Source: Photobacterium sp. TY1-4
Lineage (GTDB): Bacteria > Pseudomonadota > Gammaproteobacteria > Enterobacterales > Vibrionaceae
Direction: 5' to 3'
Length of the DNA stretch: 64,000 nucleotides
Assembly: GCF_025398175.1 (NCBI RefSeq)
Contig: NZ_CP099734.1
Location: 1,922,001-1,986,000, forward strand
Shown here: positions 55,521-64,000 of the stretch, in pieces
Numbering within the stretch: the first letter of the stretch is position 1
Layout of the letters: each line of letters opens with the position of its first letter
Translations under genes and position numbers: made by a program
Notes under the pieces: generated by a model
Databases searched by the model: none
Told to the model about the DNA's origin: nothing
The model's input: only the letters and a program-made list of their open reading frames with translations

Positions 55521-55905
55521 TTTCTTACCTTTGTAATTCTCGTCATTGGTGAGACGGACACATGATGCACTTGTAAATAAAATGTTTCAACTACGCAAAC
55601 GTTACAATCTGAAAATTGTTTGCGCTGTATCAATCCTTTGTAGTCAACCACTTGAGCTTGAATATTCAATGACCACAATGTTTACAAAGTGTTAATTTTG
55701 CAACCGATATCCCCGTGAGTATCTTTACTCTCCTGGCGAATGATGCCCGCATATCAAGAACATCCCCAATGTCGCAAAATGAATGTGCCGCTCCCGGCTT
55801 ATCCCTTCCACACTTATATGGACCTGAGCAAAGTCGCCCATAAGTTCGATATACCCTCAGCGAAGTCACTATCAATGCAATGTCGTGTTCTCAGAGGAAA
55901 TCATC
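55521..55905. other. Spacer before the HiPIP gene
   Basis: About 385 bp without a credible gene; it probably includes the promoters of the flanking, divergent genes. Confidence 0.4.
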
Positions 55906-56211
55906 ATGAAAAAAGATGCAAGTCGCAGGACGTTTTTAAAACTCAGTCTGGCAAGTGTGATCGGGATGACTTTGGGCGGGAAGGAGCTCATCAGCCCGGC
56001 TCAAGCGGCAGATCTTCCCCATCTGACGGCGGACGATCCGCAAGCCAAAGCGCTGCAGTACACCGATAACTCGCCTCATGAAGATAAGAAGTGCAGTGGG
56101 TGTGCCTTGCTTCAAGGGGAAGACGGCGCGGAATGGCGGCCTTGCCAGCTCTTTCCCGGCAAGGCCGTGTCGGTCAACGGTTGGTGCTCAGCCTGGGTCA
56201 AACGCCCTTAA
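55906..56211 (+). CDS. High-potential iron-sulfur protein (HiPIP)
   Basis: A 101-residue periplasmic electron carrier. A Tat signal (SRRTFLK at 7-13, cleavage near AQAA-DLP) is followed by a small [4Fe-4S] domain with Cys63, Cys66, Cys80 and Cys94 (KKCSGCALL, WRPCQLFPGK and NGWCSAWV), the spacing of HiPIPs. Such proteins carry electrons between bc1 complexes and oxidases or reaction centres. No partner gene lies next to it. The start follows AGAGGAAA. Confidence 0.9.
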   Translation: MKKDASRRTFLKLSLASVIGMTLGGKELISPAQAADLPHLTADDPQAKALQYTDNSPHEDKKCSGCALLQGEDGAEWRPCQLFPGKAVSVNGWCSAWVKRP

Positions 56212-56231
56212 TACGACATCCGGCAAGCGAA

Positions 56232-56264
56232 TTGCGCAAGCCCGCTCCTTCGGCGGGCTTGTGC
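56232..56264. terminator. Hairpin after the HiPIP gene
   Basis: GCGCAAGCCCGC and GCGGGCTTGTGC pair around a short loop (one G-T wobble). There is no T tract, so termination is only likely. Confidence 0.45.
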
Positions 56265-56376
56265 CATTGACGCTTTCTGGTTTGGTTTCCGTCCAATTCG
56301 CAAACACACCTTCACCATATCGCGTTTAAGCCAAGCCGTGACTTATTAAACGCACCAGCATGAAACCCAACCGTGC

Positions 56377-57729
56377 TTAGGCAAAACAGCGTTCGGCCCA
56401 GCGGGCCAAACCCGCTGTCACCGAACCAAAATAGTTGCCACTGACCAAAGGCACACCCGGCAACAGCGATTCGATACTGGCACGCAACACCGGAGAGCGC
56501 GCCGTCCCGCCGGTCAAGTACACGACATCCGGCTTGGTGCTGCTCTGCTCGATCACTTCCGTCACCAACTGGCTGATCTTCACCCGCGGCGACTCAATCG
56601 CCTGCGCCATATCCTGTTGGGATACAGATGCCGTCAACAACGTCGACAATCCATCCAGCACCACCTGATTTGACATCTGCTCGGACAAGGCAATCTTGCA
56701 TTCCTCAGCCTTCCGAACCAGTTGATAGCCCAAGGTTTCCTGATGTACCCGGAGCAAGTAGCGGAGTTTGTCCGGATCAGCCGCATCACGCAGCAGTTGC
56801 TCCAGCACCCGATAGTTCGCAGCACTGTAGAAATCCGTCTGCGCCGCAATATTGTTGATGGCAATCGGGTTCCAGAACTGACTCACCGGCAGATCAATGC
56901 CTTTCTGGTTCTGGCTGCCCAGGCCGAGCAACGGCATCAGTTGGCGAAACGCCAGATGAATATCCAGATCATTCCCCCCGACCCGCAAGCCGGTGTGGCC
57001 CAGCAGGCTGGCCTGACGGTCGATCTTACCGCACCAGTCCGGCCCCATCTGAATCATCGAACAGTCCGTGGTTCCCCCGCCGATATCGACCACCAGCACG
57101 GTTTTGTTGTCCGTCAGGGTACTTTCATAATCCAGCCCGGCCGCGACCGGCTCGAACTGGAACTCAATCTCACGAAACCCGGCGCGCTCGGCGGCCTGGC
57201 GTAAAATCCCTTCCGCCTGCCGGTTAGCCTGTTCACCGCCGGTACCCTGAAAATTGACCGGGCGGCCGATCACCGCATGCTCAATGGCTTGCTGCGTCGT
57301 CTGCTCCGCCTGAGTTTTAATGTTATGCATCATGGCACAGACCAGATCCTCGAAGAAACTGATCTGAACCGCTTGCAGGCCATTGGCGCCTAAAAACGAC
57401 TTGGCCGATTTGACGTAATACACTTCTTCCGGATCATCGAGATACAGATCCAGGGCCGCCTGGCCGAACCGCATATCTCCCGGCTCGACATCAATCCCCT
57501 CTTCCCGGTTCATCGCAATGGAGCGACGCAACAACTGCTCGCCAACCGTCTCCCGGGGAGAAACGCCCATATGCCGATACAAATATTCACTCACCGCCTC
57601 GCGGCTCGGGGCACACAGCGTGGAAGGAATATAGTGGCTCCCGCCTTCCAGCGGTAATAACACTGGATTGCCTTCGGCCATCATGGCCACCGAACAATTC
57701 GCCGTCCCGTAATCAAACCCAATATACAT
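56377..57729 (-). CDS. yegD: YegD-type Hsp70-like chaperone
   Basis: A 450-residue actin/Hsp70 ATPase-fold protein without a substrate-binding lid. Phosphate-1 is YIGFDYGTANCSVAM at the start, phosphate-2 is VVDIGGGTTDCSMI, and the adenosine motif is YLTGGTARSPVL. YegD of Escherichia coli has no settled function. ATG 57729 is supported by GGAGAAATCAGG; the longer frame to 57840 is not. Confidence 0.9.
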   Translation of the reverse strand: MYIGFDYGTANCSVAMMAEGNPVLLPLEGGSHYIPSTLCAPSREAVSEYLYRHMGVSPRETVGEQLLRRSIAMNREEGIDVEPGDMRFGQAALDLYLDDPEEVYYVKSAKSFLGANGLQAVQISFFEDLVCAMMHNIKTQAEQTTQQAIEHAVIGRPVNFQGTGGEQANRQAEGILRQAAERAGFREIEFQFEPVAAGLDYESTLTDNKTVLVVDIGGGTTDCSMIQMGPDWCGKIDRQASLLGHTGLRVGGNDLDIHLAFRQLMPLLGLGSQNQKGIDLPVSQFWNPIAINNIAAQTDFYSAANYRVLEQLLRDAADPDKLRYLLRVHQETLGYQLVRKAEECKIALSEQMSNQVVLDGLSTLLTASVSQQDMAQAIESPRVKISQLVTEVIEQSSTKPDVVYLTGGTARSPVLRASIESLLPGVPLVSGNYFGSVTAGLARWAERCFA

Positions 57730-58091
57730 CCTGATTTCTCCACGCTGAAAAAAGCTGGCCATCTTAGCGAAACTCCGGGAAATACTCAACGACTTGCAAT
57801 ACCTCCATTGTTGCGACACTCGAATGAAAAAATGTAACAAAAGCCTTCAATTCACGCTGTTTTTTATACAGTTTGTGTTGTTCTGAACCGTTATTTTTAC
57901 AACGCGATGACAAGAGCGTTGAATGTTCTTGTCAAGACTTGAAGATCCAGATTGATAGTGGTTTGATCTGCCGCCTTGCCGCAATAAACCCCGAAAAAAC
58001 CGGGCCGAAAGCGGATATAAAACCAGTTGTTATGAGCTGGTTTTATATCATTTGTGCTGGAACAGAAGACAAACATTAAGGTGCATTCATC
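57730..58091. other. Divergent promoter region of yegD and nrdJa
   Basis: A 360-bp region. It contains the strong inverted repeat at 58014-58049. No NrdR box and no cobalamin riboswitch were recognised. Confidence 0.5.
58014..58049. promoter_or_regulatory. Perfect inverted repeat upstream of nrdJa
   Basis: GATATAAAACCAG and CTGGTTTTATATC are perfect 13-bp arms around TTGTTATGAG, ending 42 bp before the nrdJa ATG. It could be an mRNA hairpin, attenuator or operator. Confidence 0.5.
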
Positions 58092-60242
58092 ATGGCGAAA
58101 ACTCCAACGGCTTCAGCAGCCTCTCAGGCAATCGACATTGCTTACCAGCCGACATCAATGGAGATTTGGGACAGCAAATACCGTCTGAAATCCAAGCATG
58201 GCGAGGCGATTGATCAAACGCTCGATGACACATTCAAGCGTATCGCCCGTGCGCTAGCCGATTTGGAACATGACAAGGTCCAAGACCACTGGTACCAGGA
58301 ATTTCTGTGGGCCCTGCGCAACGGTGCAATTCCGGCGGGACGGATCACCTCCAACGCCGGGGCTTTTGAGCATAAACCTGCGACGTCGACCATCAACTGT
58401 ACTGTCTCCGGCACCATTGAAGACTCAATGGACGATATTCTGGGGAAAGTTCACGAAGCCGGGCTGACCCTGAAGGCCGGCTGCGGGATCGGCTATGATT
58501 TCTCGACCCTGCGCCCGCGCGGTGCCTTTGTCTCCGGAGCCGGCGCCTACACTTCAGGTCCGCTGTCCTTCATGGATATCTATGACAAGATGTGTTTTAC
58601 CGTCTCGTCTGCCGGAGGCCGGCGCGGCGCACAAATGGGCACCATGGATATCCGCCACCCGGATGTGATCGACTTTATCCGCGCCAAACGTGAAAACGGC
58701 CGCCTGCGCCAGTTCAACCTGTCACTGCTAATCACCGAAGAATTCATCAACGCCGTCAAAACCGACAGCGAATGGCAGCTGATTTTCCCGATCACCGCGA
58801 CCGAAGCCAAGCAAGATCAGTTGGATCCGCACACAGATACGTCGATCATCTGGGCGGACTGGCCGACCAAAACCAACCTGATTGAAGATGATCTGGGCCG
58901 CGTGGCCTGTAAAATCTACCGCACCTTGCCGGCCCGCAAGCTGTGGAACGTGATCATGAGTTCAACCTATGACTACGCCGAGCCGGGTTTTATCCTGATC
59001 GACAAAGTCAACCAGATGAACAACAACTGGTTCTGTGAAGACATTCGCGCCACCAACCCGTGCGGCGAGCAACCCCTGCCGCCTTATGGCGCCTGCCTGC
59101 TGGGTTCGGTCAACCTGACCAAGTTTGTCCGCGACCCGTTTACCGACAAGGCGCGTTTTGACTGGGACAGCTACCGCCGGGTGGTTGCCATCTTTACCCG
59201 CATGCTGGATAACGTGGTCGAAATCAACCAGCTGCCGCTGGAAAAACAGCGTCATGAAATCCAGCACAAGCGCCGTCACGGCATGGGCTTTTTGGGTCTG
59301 GGCTCAACCCTGACCATGCTCAAGCACCAGTACGGCAGTGCGGCATCCGTGGCATTCACCGAGCAGGTTGCCCAGCAAATGGCTGTCACCGGCTGGAAAG
59401 AAGCCCTCAGCCTGGCCAAAGAAAAAGGCGCAGCACCGATCATGGCGGAAGAATTTGAGATCACCGCGAAAATGATGCGTCTTCGCCCGGAAATGGCTGA
59501 ATACGGTATTCAGGTCGGCGACAAAGTGCAAGGCAAGGTACTGCACGCCCGATACAGCCGCTACATGCAGCAAGTCGCGGCCATTGAGCCAGAGCTGGTT
59601 GCCGAGCTGGAAAAACACGGCGCCCGCTTTACCCACCACAGCTCGATTGCGCCGACCGGCACCATTTCGCTGTCGCTGGCCAATAACGCCAGTAACGGCA
59701 TCGAGCCAAGTTTTGCCCACCACTACACCCGCAACGTGATTGTCAGCGGCAAGAAATCGAAAGAAAGTGTCGATGTATACAGCTATGAGCTGCTGGCCTA
59801 CCGTGCGTTGATCAATGATCAGGCAATGCCATACAGCCAGGAACCAGAAGCCCAACTGCCGGACTATTTCATCACCGCCGATGATATTACACCGGCACAA
59901 CATGTGGCTGTTCAGGCGGCCGCCCAGCGCTGGATCGACTCGTCCATCTCCAAAACGGCCAACGTCCCGACCGACTTCCCGTTCGAGACGTTTAAGGACA
60001 TCTATATGGATGCCTACGATCAGGGCCTGAAAGGCTGCACGACGTTCCGCTTTAACCCGGAAGTCTTCCAGGGTGTGCTGGTCAAAGAGCAGGATCTGGA
60101 GAACACCACCTATGTGTTCACGCTGGAAGACGGCTCGACCCTGGAAGCCAAAGGCAACGAGACCATCGAGTACGATGGCGAAACACACACCGCGGCCAAC
60201 CTCTATGATGCGCTCAAAGAAGGCTACTACGGCAAATTTTAA
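58092..60242 (+). CDS. nrdJa: Class II (adenosylcobalamin-dependent) ribonucleotide reductase, large part
   Basis: Reduces ribonucleotides to deoxyribonucleotides with adenosylcobalamin and without oxygen. The 716-residue protein has the class II barrel: TSTINCTVSG (first redox Cys), GCGIGYDFSTLRPRG, NPCGEQPLPPYGAC (catalytic Asn, Cys, Glu), GFLGLGSTLTM and APTGTISL. It is followed after exactly 16 bp by nrdJb. The cofactor-reducing tail is not in this protein but in NrdJb. Start ATG 58092 has AAGGTG upstream. Confidence 0.93.
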   Translation: MAKTPTASAASQAIDIAYQPTSMEIWDSKYRLKSKHGEAIDQTLDDTFKRIARALADLEHDKVQDHWYQEFLWALRNGAIPAGRITSNAGAFEHKPATSTINCTVSGTIEDSMDDILGKVHEAGLTLKAGCGIGYDFSTLRPRGAFVSGAGAYTSGPLSFMDIYDKMCFTVSSAGGRRGAQMGTMDIRHPDVIDFIRAKRENGRLRQFNLSLLITEEFINAVKTDSEWQLIFPITATEAKQDQLDPHTDTSIIWADWPTKTNLIEDDLGRVACKIYRTLPARKLWNVIMSSTYDYAEPGFILIDKVNQMNNNWFCEDIRATNPCGEQPLPPYGACLLGSVNLTKFVRDPFTDKARFDWDSYRRVVAIFTRMLDNVVEINQLPLEKQRHEIQHKRRHGMGFLGLGSTLTMLKHQYGSAASVAFTEQVAQQMAVTGWKEALSLAKEKGAAPIMAEEFEITAKMMRLRPEMAEYGIQVGDKVQGKVLHARYSRYMQQVAAIEPELVAELEKHGARFTHHSSIAPTGTISLSLANNASNGIEPSFAHHYTRNVIVSGKKSKESVDVYSYELLAYRALINDQAMPYSQEPEAQLPDYFITADDITPAQHVAVQAAAQRWIDSSISKTANVPTDFPFETFKDIYMDAYDQGLKGCTTFRFNPEVFQGVLVKEQDLENTTYVFTLEDGSTLEAKGNETIEYDGETHTAANLYDALKEGYYGKF

Positions 60243-60258
60243 GTAAGGTTACAACATC

Positions 60259-60978
60259 ATGGTCAAGAAGATTGACAGCAAAATTGTCGGGTTCAAAGTC
60301 AAAACCCCGGCCGACGATAGCACCGCAGCAGCAACCGCGGCGCCGCAACCAGCCGCCACACCGGATGTGGTCCACATGCATGAAGATATGCCGCGCCCGG
60401 AAAAACTGCTGGGCTCGACTTATAAGCTGAAAACGCCGGAGCATATCTCTGAGCATTCCCTGTTCATCACCATTAACGATGTGGTGCTGAATGAAGGCAC
60501 GGAGCATGAAATCCGCCGTCCGTTTGAAGTGTTCATCAACTCCAAAAGCCTGGAGCACTACCAGTGGATTGTGGCATTGACGCGCATTATGTCTGCCGTG
60601 TTCCGCAAAGGCGGCGACTGTACCTTCCTGGTGGAAGAGTTGCGCTCCGTGTTCGATCCGAAAGGCGGATACTGGAACAAAGGCAAGTATGTCCCGTCTC
60701 TGATTGCCGAAATCGGCAACGTGATTGAGCAGCACCTGACCGAAATCGGCATGCTGGCCAAACCGGAGCCGGATGTACACCAACAGACATTCCTTGAAGC
60801 CAAAAAGCAGGAATTGGCCACCGATACTGACTCTGCCGAGGCCGAAAAAGCGGAAGAAGCCAACAACAGTAGTTTTCCGCCGAGTGCAACATTGTGCTAC
60901 AAATGCCACAACAAGGCCGTGATCATCAAAGACGGTTGCCAGACTTGCCTCAATTGTGGCGATTCTAAGTGCGGCTAA
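60259..60978 (+). CDS. nrdJb: Class II ribonucleotide reductase, C-terminal subunit
   Basis: A 239-residue protein matching the C-terminal part of a class II reductase: an N-terminal linker rich in Ala, Pro and Thr, a conserved body with RRPFEVFINSKSLEHYQWI and RKGGDCTFLVEELRSVFDP, and a tail with CYKC and CQTCLNCGDSKCG that re-reduces the active site. In Pseudomonas aeruginosa the class II reductase is likewise split into nrdJa and nrdJb. It ends at a strong terminator. Confidence 0.9.
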   Translation: MVKKIDSKIVGFKVKTPADDSTAAATAAPQPAATPDVVHMHEDMPRPEKLLGSTYKLKTPEHISEHSLFITINDVVLNEGTEHEIRRPFEVFINSKSLEHYQWIVALTRIMSAVFRKGGDCTFLVEELRSVFDPKGGYWNKGKYVPSLIAEIGNVIEQHLTEIGMLAKPEPDVHQQTFLEAKKQELATDTDSAEAEKAEEANNSSFPPSATLCYKCHNKAVIIKDGCQTCLNCGDSKCG

Positions 60979-61000
60979 TCCGTTAAGTCTCTGATATTTA

Positions 61001-61042
61001 TCTGGTGATTGAGCCATATAGACTCAATCACCAGAAAAATTT
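61001..61042 (+). terminator. Intrinsic terminator of nrdJab
   Basis: TCTGGTGATTGAG and CTCAATCACCAGA form a perfect 13-bp stem with a 9-nt loop, followed by AAAATTTT. Confidence 0.8.
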
Positions 61043-61662
61043 TCTCATTCAAATCCAACTGATGATTCTTGCGCGACAGTATTTCACCATCAGATAAACG
61101 GTTCAAAATTAATATTTAATTTATCAACATCTGTTCTTGAATCTAATTTCACTCATTTCCCCGATTCAATATTCAAAACTCAATAAAAAATACCTATCCT
61201 GTTGCTTTGTCATTAAATTGTAATAATTAATGCTCATATCTTTCTTTAGAATCACCATAGTAACCCGAAACGAAAATCAATTTCGATTTCGCTTATGGGT
61301 GTATTGCCCCAAATGACCACATCCGCGCTCCCTCCCTGTTCAAGCATCCCTACGCAAGAAACAGTGCGAACGTAACCCAAGTGAGGCTGCTACCGCACGC
61401 CTTCCCGTCCCCCGCCAAGGCTCTCCTGTTCCATCAGCCCCTCACGACACTCGCAGCACCAGCGCAATACAGAATCCCCGTGCCTATATATTCCGACTTT
61501 ATTGACAATAAGCGAGAGTAAATGTGAGCGAACACAAAAACTGAATCATATTCTGCATAAATAACATGACAACGCTTCAATAATTTTTATGCTTTGCCGA
61601 TATAATAAAAAAGTTCATATACCAAGATCCAAACCCTATTCCGGAAGCCAGAGTTAAGCCGT
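61043..61662. other. AT-rich spacer before the chemoreceptor
   Basis: About 620 bp with no credible gene. A hairpin-prone stretch (GAAACGAAAATC...GATTTCG) lies near 61270-61292. Confidence 0.45.
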
Positions 61663-63351
61663 ATGAAAGAAATGAAAATAAAGAGCAAGTTGTTATTACT
61701 CAGTTTGTTACCAGCACTGGTGATGATGAGTGTCGCCATCGGCATCATTATTTCCCTGGAAGATAAAGCCATTGATGAAGAAGTGGCACTCTATAAAGCA
61801 CGGCTGGTTCAGGAGCGAAAAAGCCAACTGCAAGATTCCGTCAATATTGCCAAACATGCCGTGGATCATGTCCTCGCCAACACCCCCAACACCACGGCAG
61901 CCCTGACAGAGCTGCGCCAGCTCCTGACGCCGCTGCGCTTTGCCGACAACAACGCCGGCTACTTTTTCATTTATGACATGCAGGGAGTAAACCTGGTCCA
62001 CCCGCTCGCGCCGGAGAAGCATAACTCAAACATGATCGGCCTGAAGGACAGCAACGGTGTGGCCTTCATTCGGGAGCTGGTTCAAGCCAGTCAACGTGGG
62101 GGGGATTTTGTCGCCTACGCGTACCCGAAGACCAATGGCGGTCAACCGCAACCCAAACTGAGCTTCGCAACCAGTGTAAACAACGGCAAATGGATGATTG
62201 GCACTGGGCTCTACATTGATGATATTGACCGTGAAGTGGCTATTTTCCATGACGATGCCGTCGCCGGAATGCAAAAACGTTTCCAGATCGTATTGATGAT
62301 CACCCTGGTCCTCGGTGTCCTGTTTGCCATGGTAATTCTCTACTTTGCCAATCGCATGGCCCGGCCGGTTCAGAACATGGCGCGTACCCTCAATGAAATT
62401 GCTGATGGTGAAGGAGATTTAACCCGCCGCCTGGATGTGCACGGTCATGACGAAATTGCCCAGCTCGGCGATGCGTTCAACCGTTTCGTGGCAAAACTGC
62501 AAGGGATCATCACCCAGGTTTCCGATGCCACCCATCATGTCTCCAGCGCAGCCAGTAACATTCACCAGCAAACGGTTCGCCTGACGGAGCAGTTACATGA
62601 ACACAATAACGAAACCGAGCAGGTGGTGACTGCCGTCACCGAAATGAGCTCAGCAGCCAGCGAAGTGGCGATGAATGCTAATGAAGTCTCCAATGCCACC
62701 AGCAGTGCCAGTGAAGAAGCACATGTTGCCCAGCAGCGGGTTGACACCTCGGTAGTCTCTATTACCGCGCTGGTTGAAGAAGTCGATCAGGCGGCCCAGC
62801 ACATCCACTCGCTGAACCAGCAATCGCAGAAAATTGATAATGTCCTGAAAGTCATTGGTGAGATCGCCGAGCAGACCAACCTGCTGGCGCTGAATGCTGC
62901 CATTGAGGCTGCCCGGGCCGGTGAGCAAGGCCGTGGTTTCGCCGTTGTTGCTGATGAAGTACGCGGGCTTGCCAGCCGCACCCAGTCCAGCACACAGGAA
63001 ATTAAAGAGATGCTGGATGAGCTGCATGCCCTGGTTTCCCAGGCCGTGTCTTCCATGACACATAGCCAGTCCACCTGTAACGAAGCTGTGGATGCCGCCA
63101 ACTCGATCACCGAAAGCCTGTCGACCGTCACCCACGCGGTGGAAGCCATCAATGACATGACCAGCCAAATTGCCACGGCTGCCACTGAGCAAAGCTCGGT
63201 GACTGACGAGATCAACCGCAATATGGTGGCGATTCAGGACATCGTTGCCGAGCTAACCGAGTCGAGCCGCAGCTCCGAGCAGGTGGTCAGTGAGCTCAAT
63301 CATGCCGGTGCGGATCTGAAAAAGCTGGTCGGACAGTTCAAAACCAGTTAG
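61663..63351 (+). CDS. Methyl-accepting chemotaxis protein with Cache sensor
   Basis: A 562-residue chemoreceptor. Transmembrane 1 is at about 10-30, a periplasmic Cache domain follows ([20 protein letters not shown] and [16 protein letters not shown], a single-Cache-2 pattern), transmembrane 2 is near 209-229, then a HAMP domain ([26 protein letters not shown]), and the signalling hairpin tip is at 400-440 ([20 protein letters not shown]). The C-terminus lacks the NWETF-type CheR tether. The ligand is unknown; a small organic acid is common for this sensor. Confidence 0.92.
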   Translation: MKEMKIKSKLLLLSLLPALVMMSVAIGIIISLEDKAIDEEVALYKARLVQERKSQLQDSVNIAKHAVDHVLANTPNTTAALTELRQLLTPLRFADNNAGYFFIYDMQGVNLVHPLAPEKHNSNMIGLKDSNGVAFIRELVQASQRGGDFVAYAYPKTNGGQPQPKLSFATSVNNGKWMIGTGLYIDDIDREVAIFHDDAVAGMQKRFQIVLMITLVLGVLFAMVILYFANRMARPVQNMARTLNEIADGEGDLTRRLDVHGHDEIAQLGDAFNRFVAKLQGIITQVSDATHHVSSAASNIHQQTVRLTEQLHEHNNETEQVVTAVTEMSSAASEVAMNANEVSNATSSASEEAHVAQQRVDTSVVSITALVEEVDQAAQHIHSLNQQSQKIDNVLKVIGEIAEQTNLLALNAAIEAARAGEQGRGFAVVADEVRGLASRTQSSTQEIKEMLDELHALVSQAVSSMTHSQSTCNEAVDAANSITESLSTVTHAVEAINDMTSQIATAATEQSSVTDEINRNMVAIQDIVAELTESSRSSEQVVSELNHAGADLKKLVGQFKTS

Positions 63352-63380
63352 TCCCTGTTACTTTGATTTGAACGAACTCA

Positions 63381-63404
63381 GGCGGCCTGTTCAGGCCGCC
63401 TTTT
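63381..63404 (+). terminator. Intrinsic terminator of the chemoreceptor gene
   Basis: GGCGGCCTG-TT-CAGGCCGCC is followed by TTTTC. Confidence 0.88.
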
Positions 63405-63495
63405 CTTTACCGTCGAGCGGAAAATCCTGTTGCGGTGCCTACTTCGGCTGCTATGCTTTTGCCCTTAGCCTCATCATCATGACCAAGGGAACTTC

Positions 63496-64000
63496 ATGAA
63501 CAACACCCATCCCTACCCAATCGGCACACCGGGTACCCCCTGGACCGAACAAGAAAAAAGCGCCTGGCGCACTCAGGTTACCCGCAAACGCTCGTATCAG
63601 GACGAGGTGCTGACCAAACTCAAACCGCTGGAGGGCCGCTTCGAGCGGGTTCAGTACGGCGCGCTTTCTTATGACGAACAACGCTACCCGTTGTATGCGC
63701 TGAAAACCCGGAACTGGGACAGCCGCAAGCCGACGATCCTGGTGACCGGCGGTGTCCACGGCTACGAAACCAGCGGTGTCCACGGCGCAATTCAGTTTAT
63801 CGACCAGCAGGCGGAACGATACAGCCAGTGGTTTAATCTGCTGATTGCCCCGTGTGTCAGCCCCTGGGGATATGAAACGATCAACCGCTGGAACCCGAAT
63901 GCAGTCGATCCGAACCGTTCATTTTACGCCGACAGTCCGGCAGAAGAATCCGCCGCCCTGATGAACTTAGTGGAATCTCTGCAAACCGACATCCTGGCGC
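63496..64000 (+). CDS. M14-family zinc metallopeptidase (3' partial)
   Basis: The first 168 residues of a metallocarboxypeptidase-like protein; the gene runs off the window. The zinc ligand pair is His88 and Glu91 in VTGGVHGYETSGVHG, and the segment NRWNPNAVDPNRSF is the conserved Arg-containing substrate region of M14 enzymes. The third zinc ligand would be beyond the edge. It might act on peptidoglycan or on small amide substrates. AAGGGAAC precedes the ATG. Confidence 0.85.
   Translation, partial: MNNTHPYPIGTPGTPWTEQEKSAWRTQVTRKRSYQDEVLTKLKPLEGRFERVQYGALSYDEQRYPLYALKTRNWDSRKPTILVTGGVHGYETSGVHGAIQFIDQQAERYSQWFNLLIAPCVSPWGYETINRWNPNAVDPNRSFYADSPAEESAALMNLVESLQTDILA

Noticed and set aside
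57841..58091. Cobalamin riboswitch before nrdJa
   Set aside because: The conserved B12-box core was not found; only the 13-bp inverted repeat is present.
59304..60188. 294-codon frame opposite nrdJa
   Set aside because: It is antisense to a strongly conserved gene and has no start signal or family match.

Overview
The window looks like chromosomal DNA of a marine gammaproteobacterium of the Vibrionaceae, most likely Photobacterium or a close relative. This rests on gene content (a DNA-J related protein, SelO, YajQ, a GH19 chitinase, an AroH-type DAHP synthase, and a glycine riboswitch in front of an AGCS symporter as in Vibrio cholerae) and on moderately GC-rich coding DNA with AT-rich spacers. 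No phage, integron, insertion sequence with transposase, or CRISPR array was seen. Species cannot be assigned from the sequence alone.

Layout. 0-5.4 kb: the end of a 2-aminoethylphosphonate-type ABC transporter operon (ATPase, fused permease), its GntR/HutC regulator phnR, and a convergent FAD-dependent amine oxidoreductase carrying a HutC-type operator. 5.4-11 kb: a periplasmic L,D-transpeptidase, folE, and a small AraC / NAD-epimerase / DoxX set. 11-14 kb: moeA-moeB and the S1-domain protein CvfB. 14-20 kb: an uncharacterised membrane protein, SelO, a stand-alone PEP-synthase-like domain and a divergent DAHP synthase. 20-27 kb: a MITE, YajQ, an HDOD protein, a secreted chitinase, a J-domain protein, pirin and LpxL. 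27-31 kb: the periplasmic nitrate reductase operon napEABC. 31-37.5 kb: DUF2760, two divergent Hsp70s and a small HTH protein. 37.5-40 kb: an AT-rich, gene-poor stretch with tRNA-Pro(GGG) and two small proteins. 40-54 kb: three AGCS amino acid:Na+ symporters (one under a tandem glycine riboswitch), a GH31 glycosidase, a HAD phosphatase, a solute-binding protein, a membrane J-domain protein and an AraC protein with a pseudo-receiver. 54-64 kb: a SnoaL-like protein, a HAD hydrolase, a HiPIP, YegD, a split class II ribonucleotide reductase (nrdJa-nrdJb), a chemoreceptor and a truncated M14 peptidase.

The strongest leads are: a catalytically degenerate PEP-synthase C-domain divergent from a PEP-using enzyme; the membrane-anchored DUF2760/double-Hsp70 operon; the split class II RNR with a 16-bp gap and a perfect upstream inverted repeat; a nap operon without napD or napF between napE and napA; an AraC regulator with Glu at the phospho-acceptor site; and a recurring pattern of short tandem repeats that start at, or directly beside, stop or start codons.
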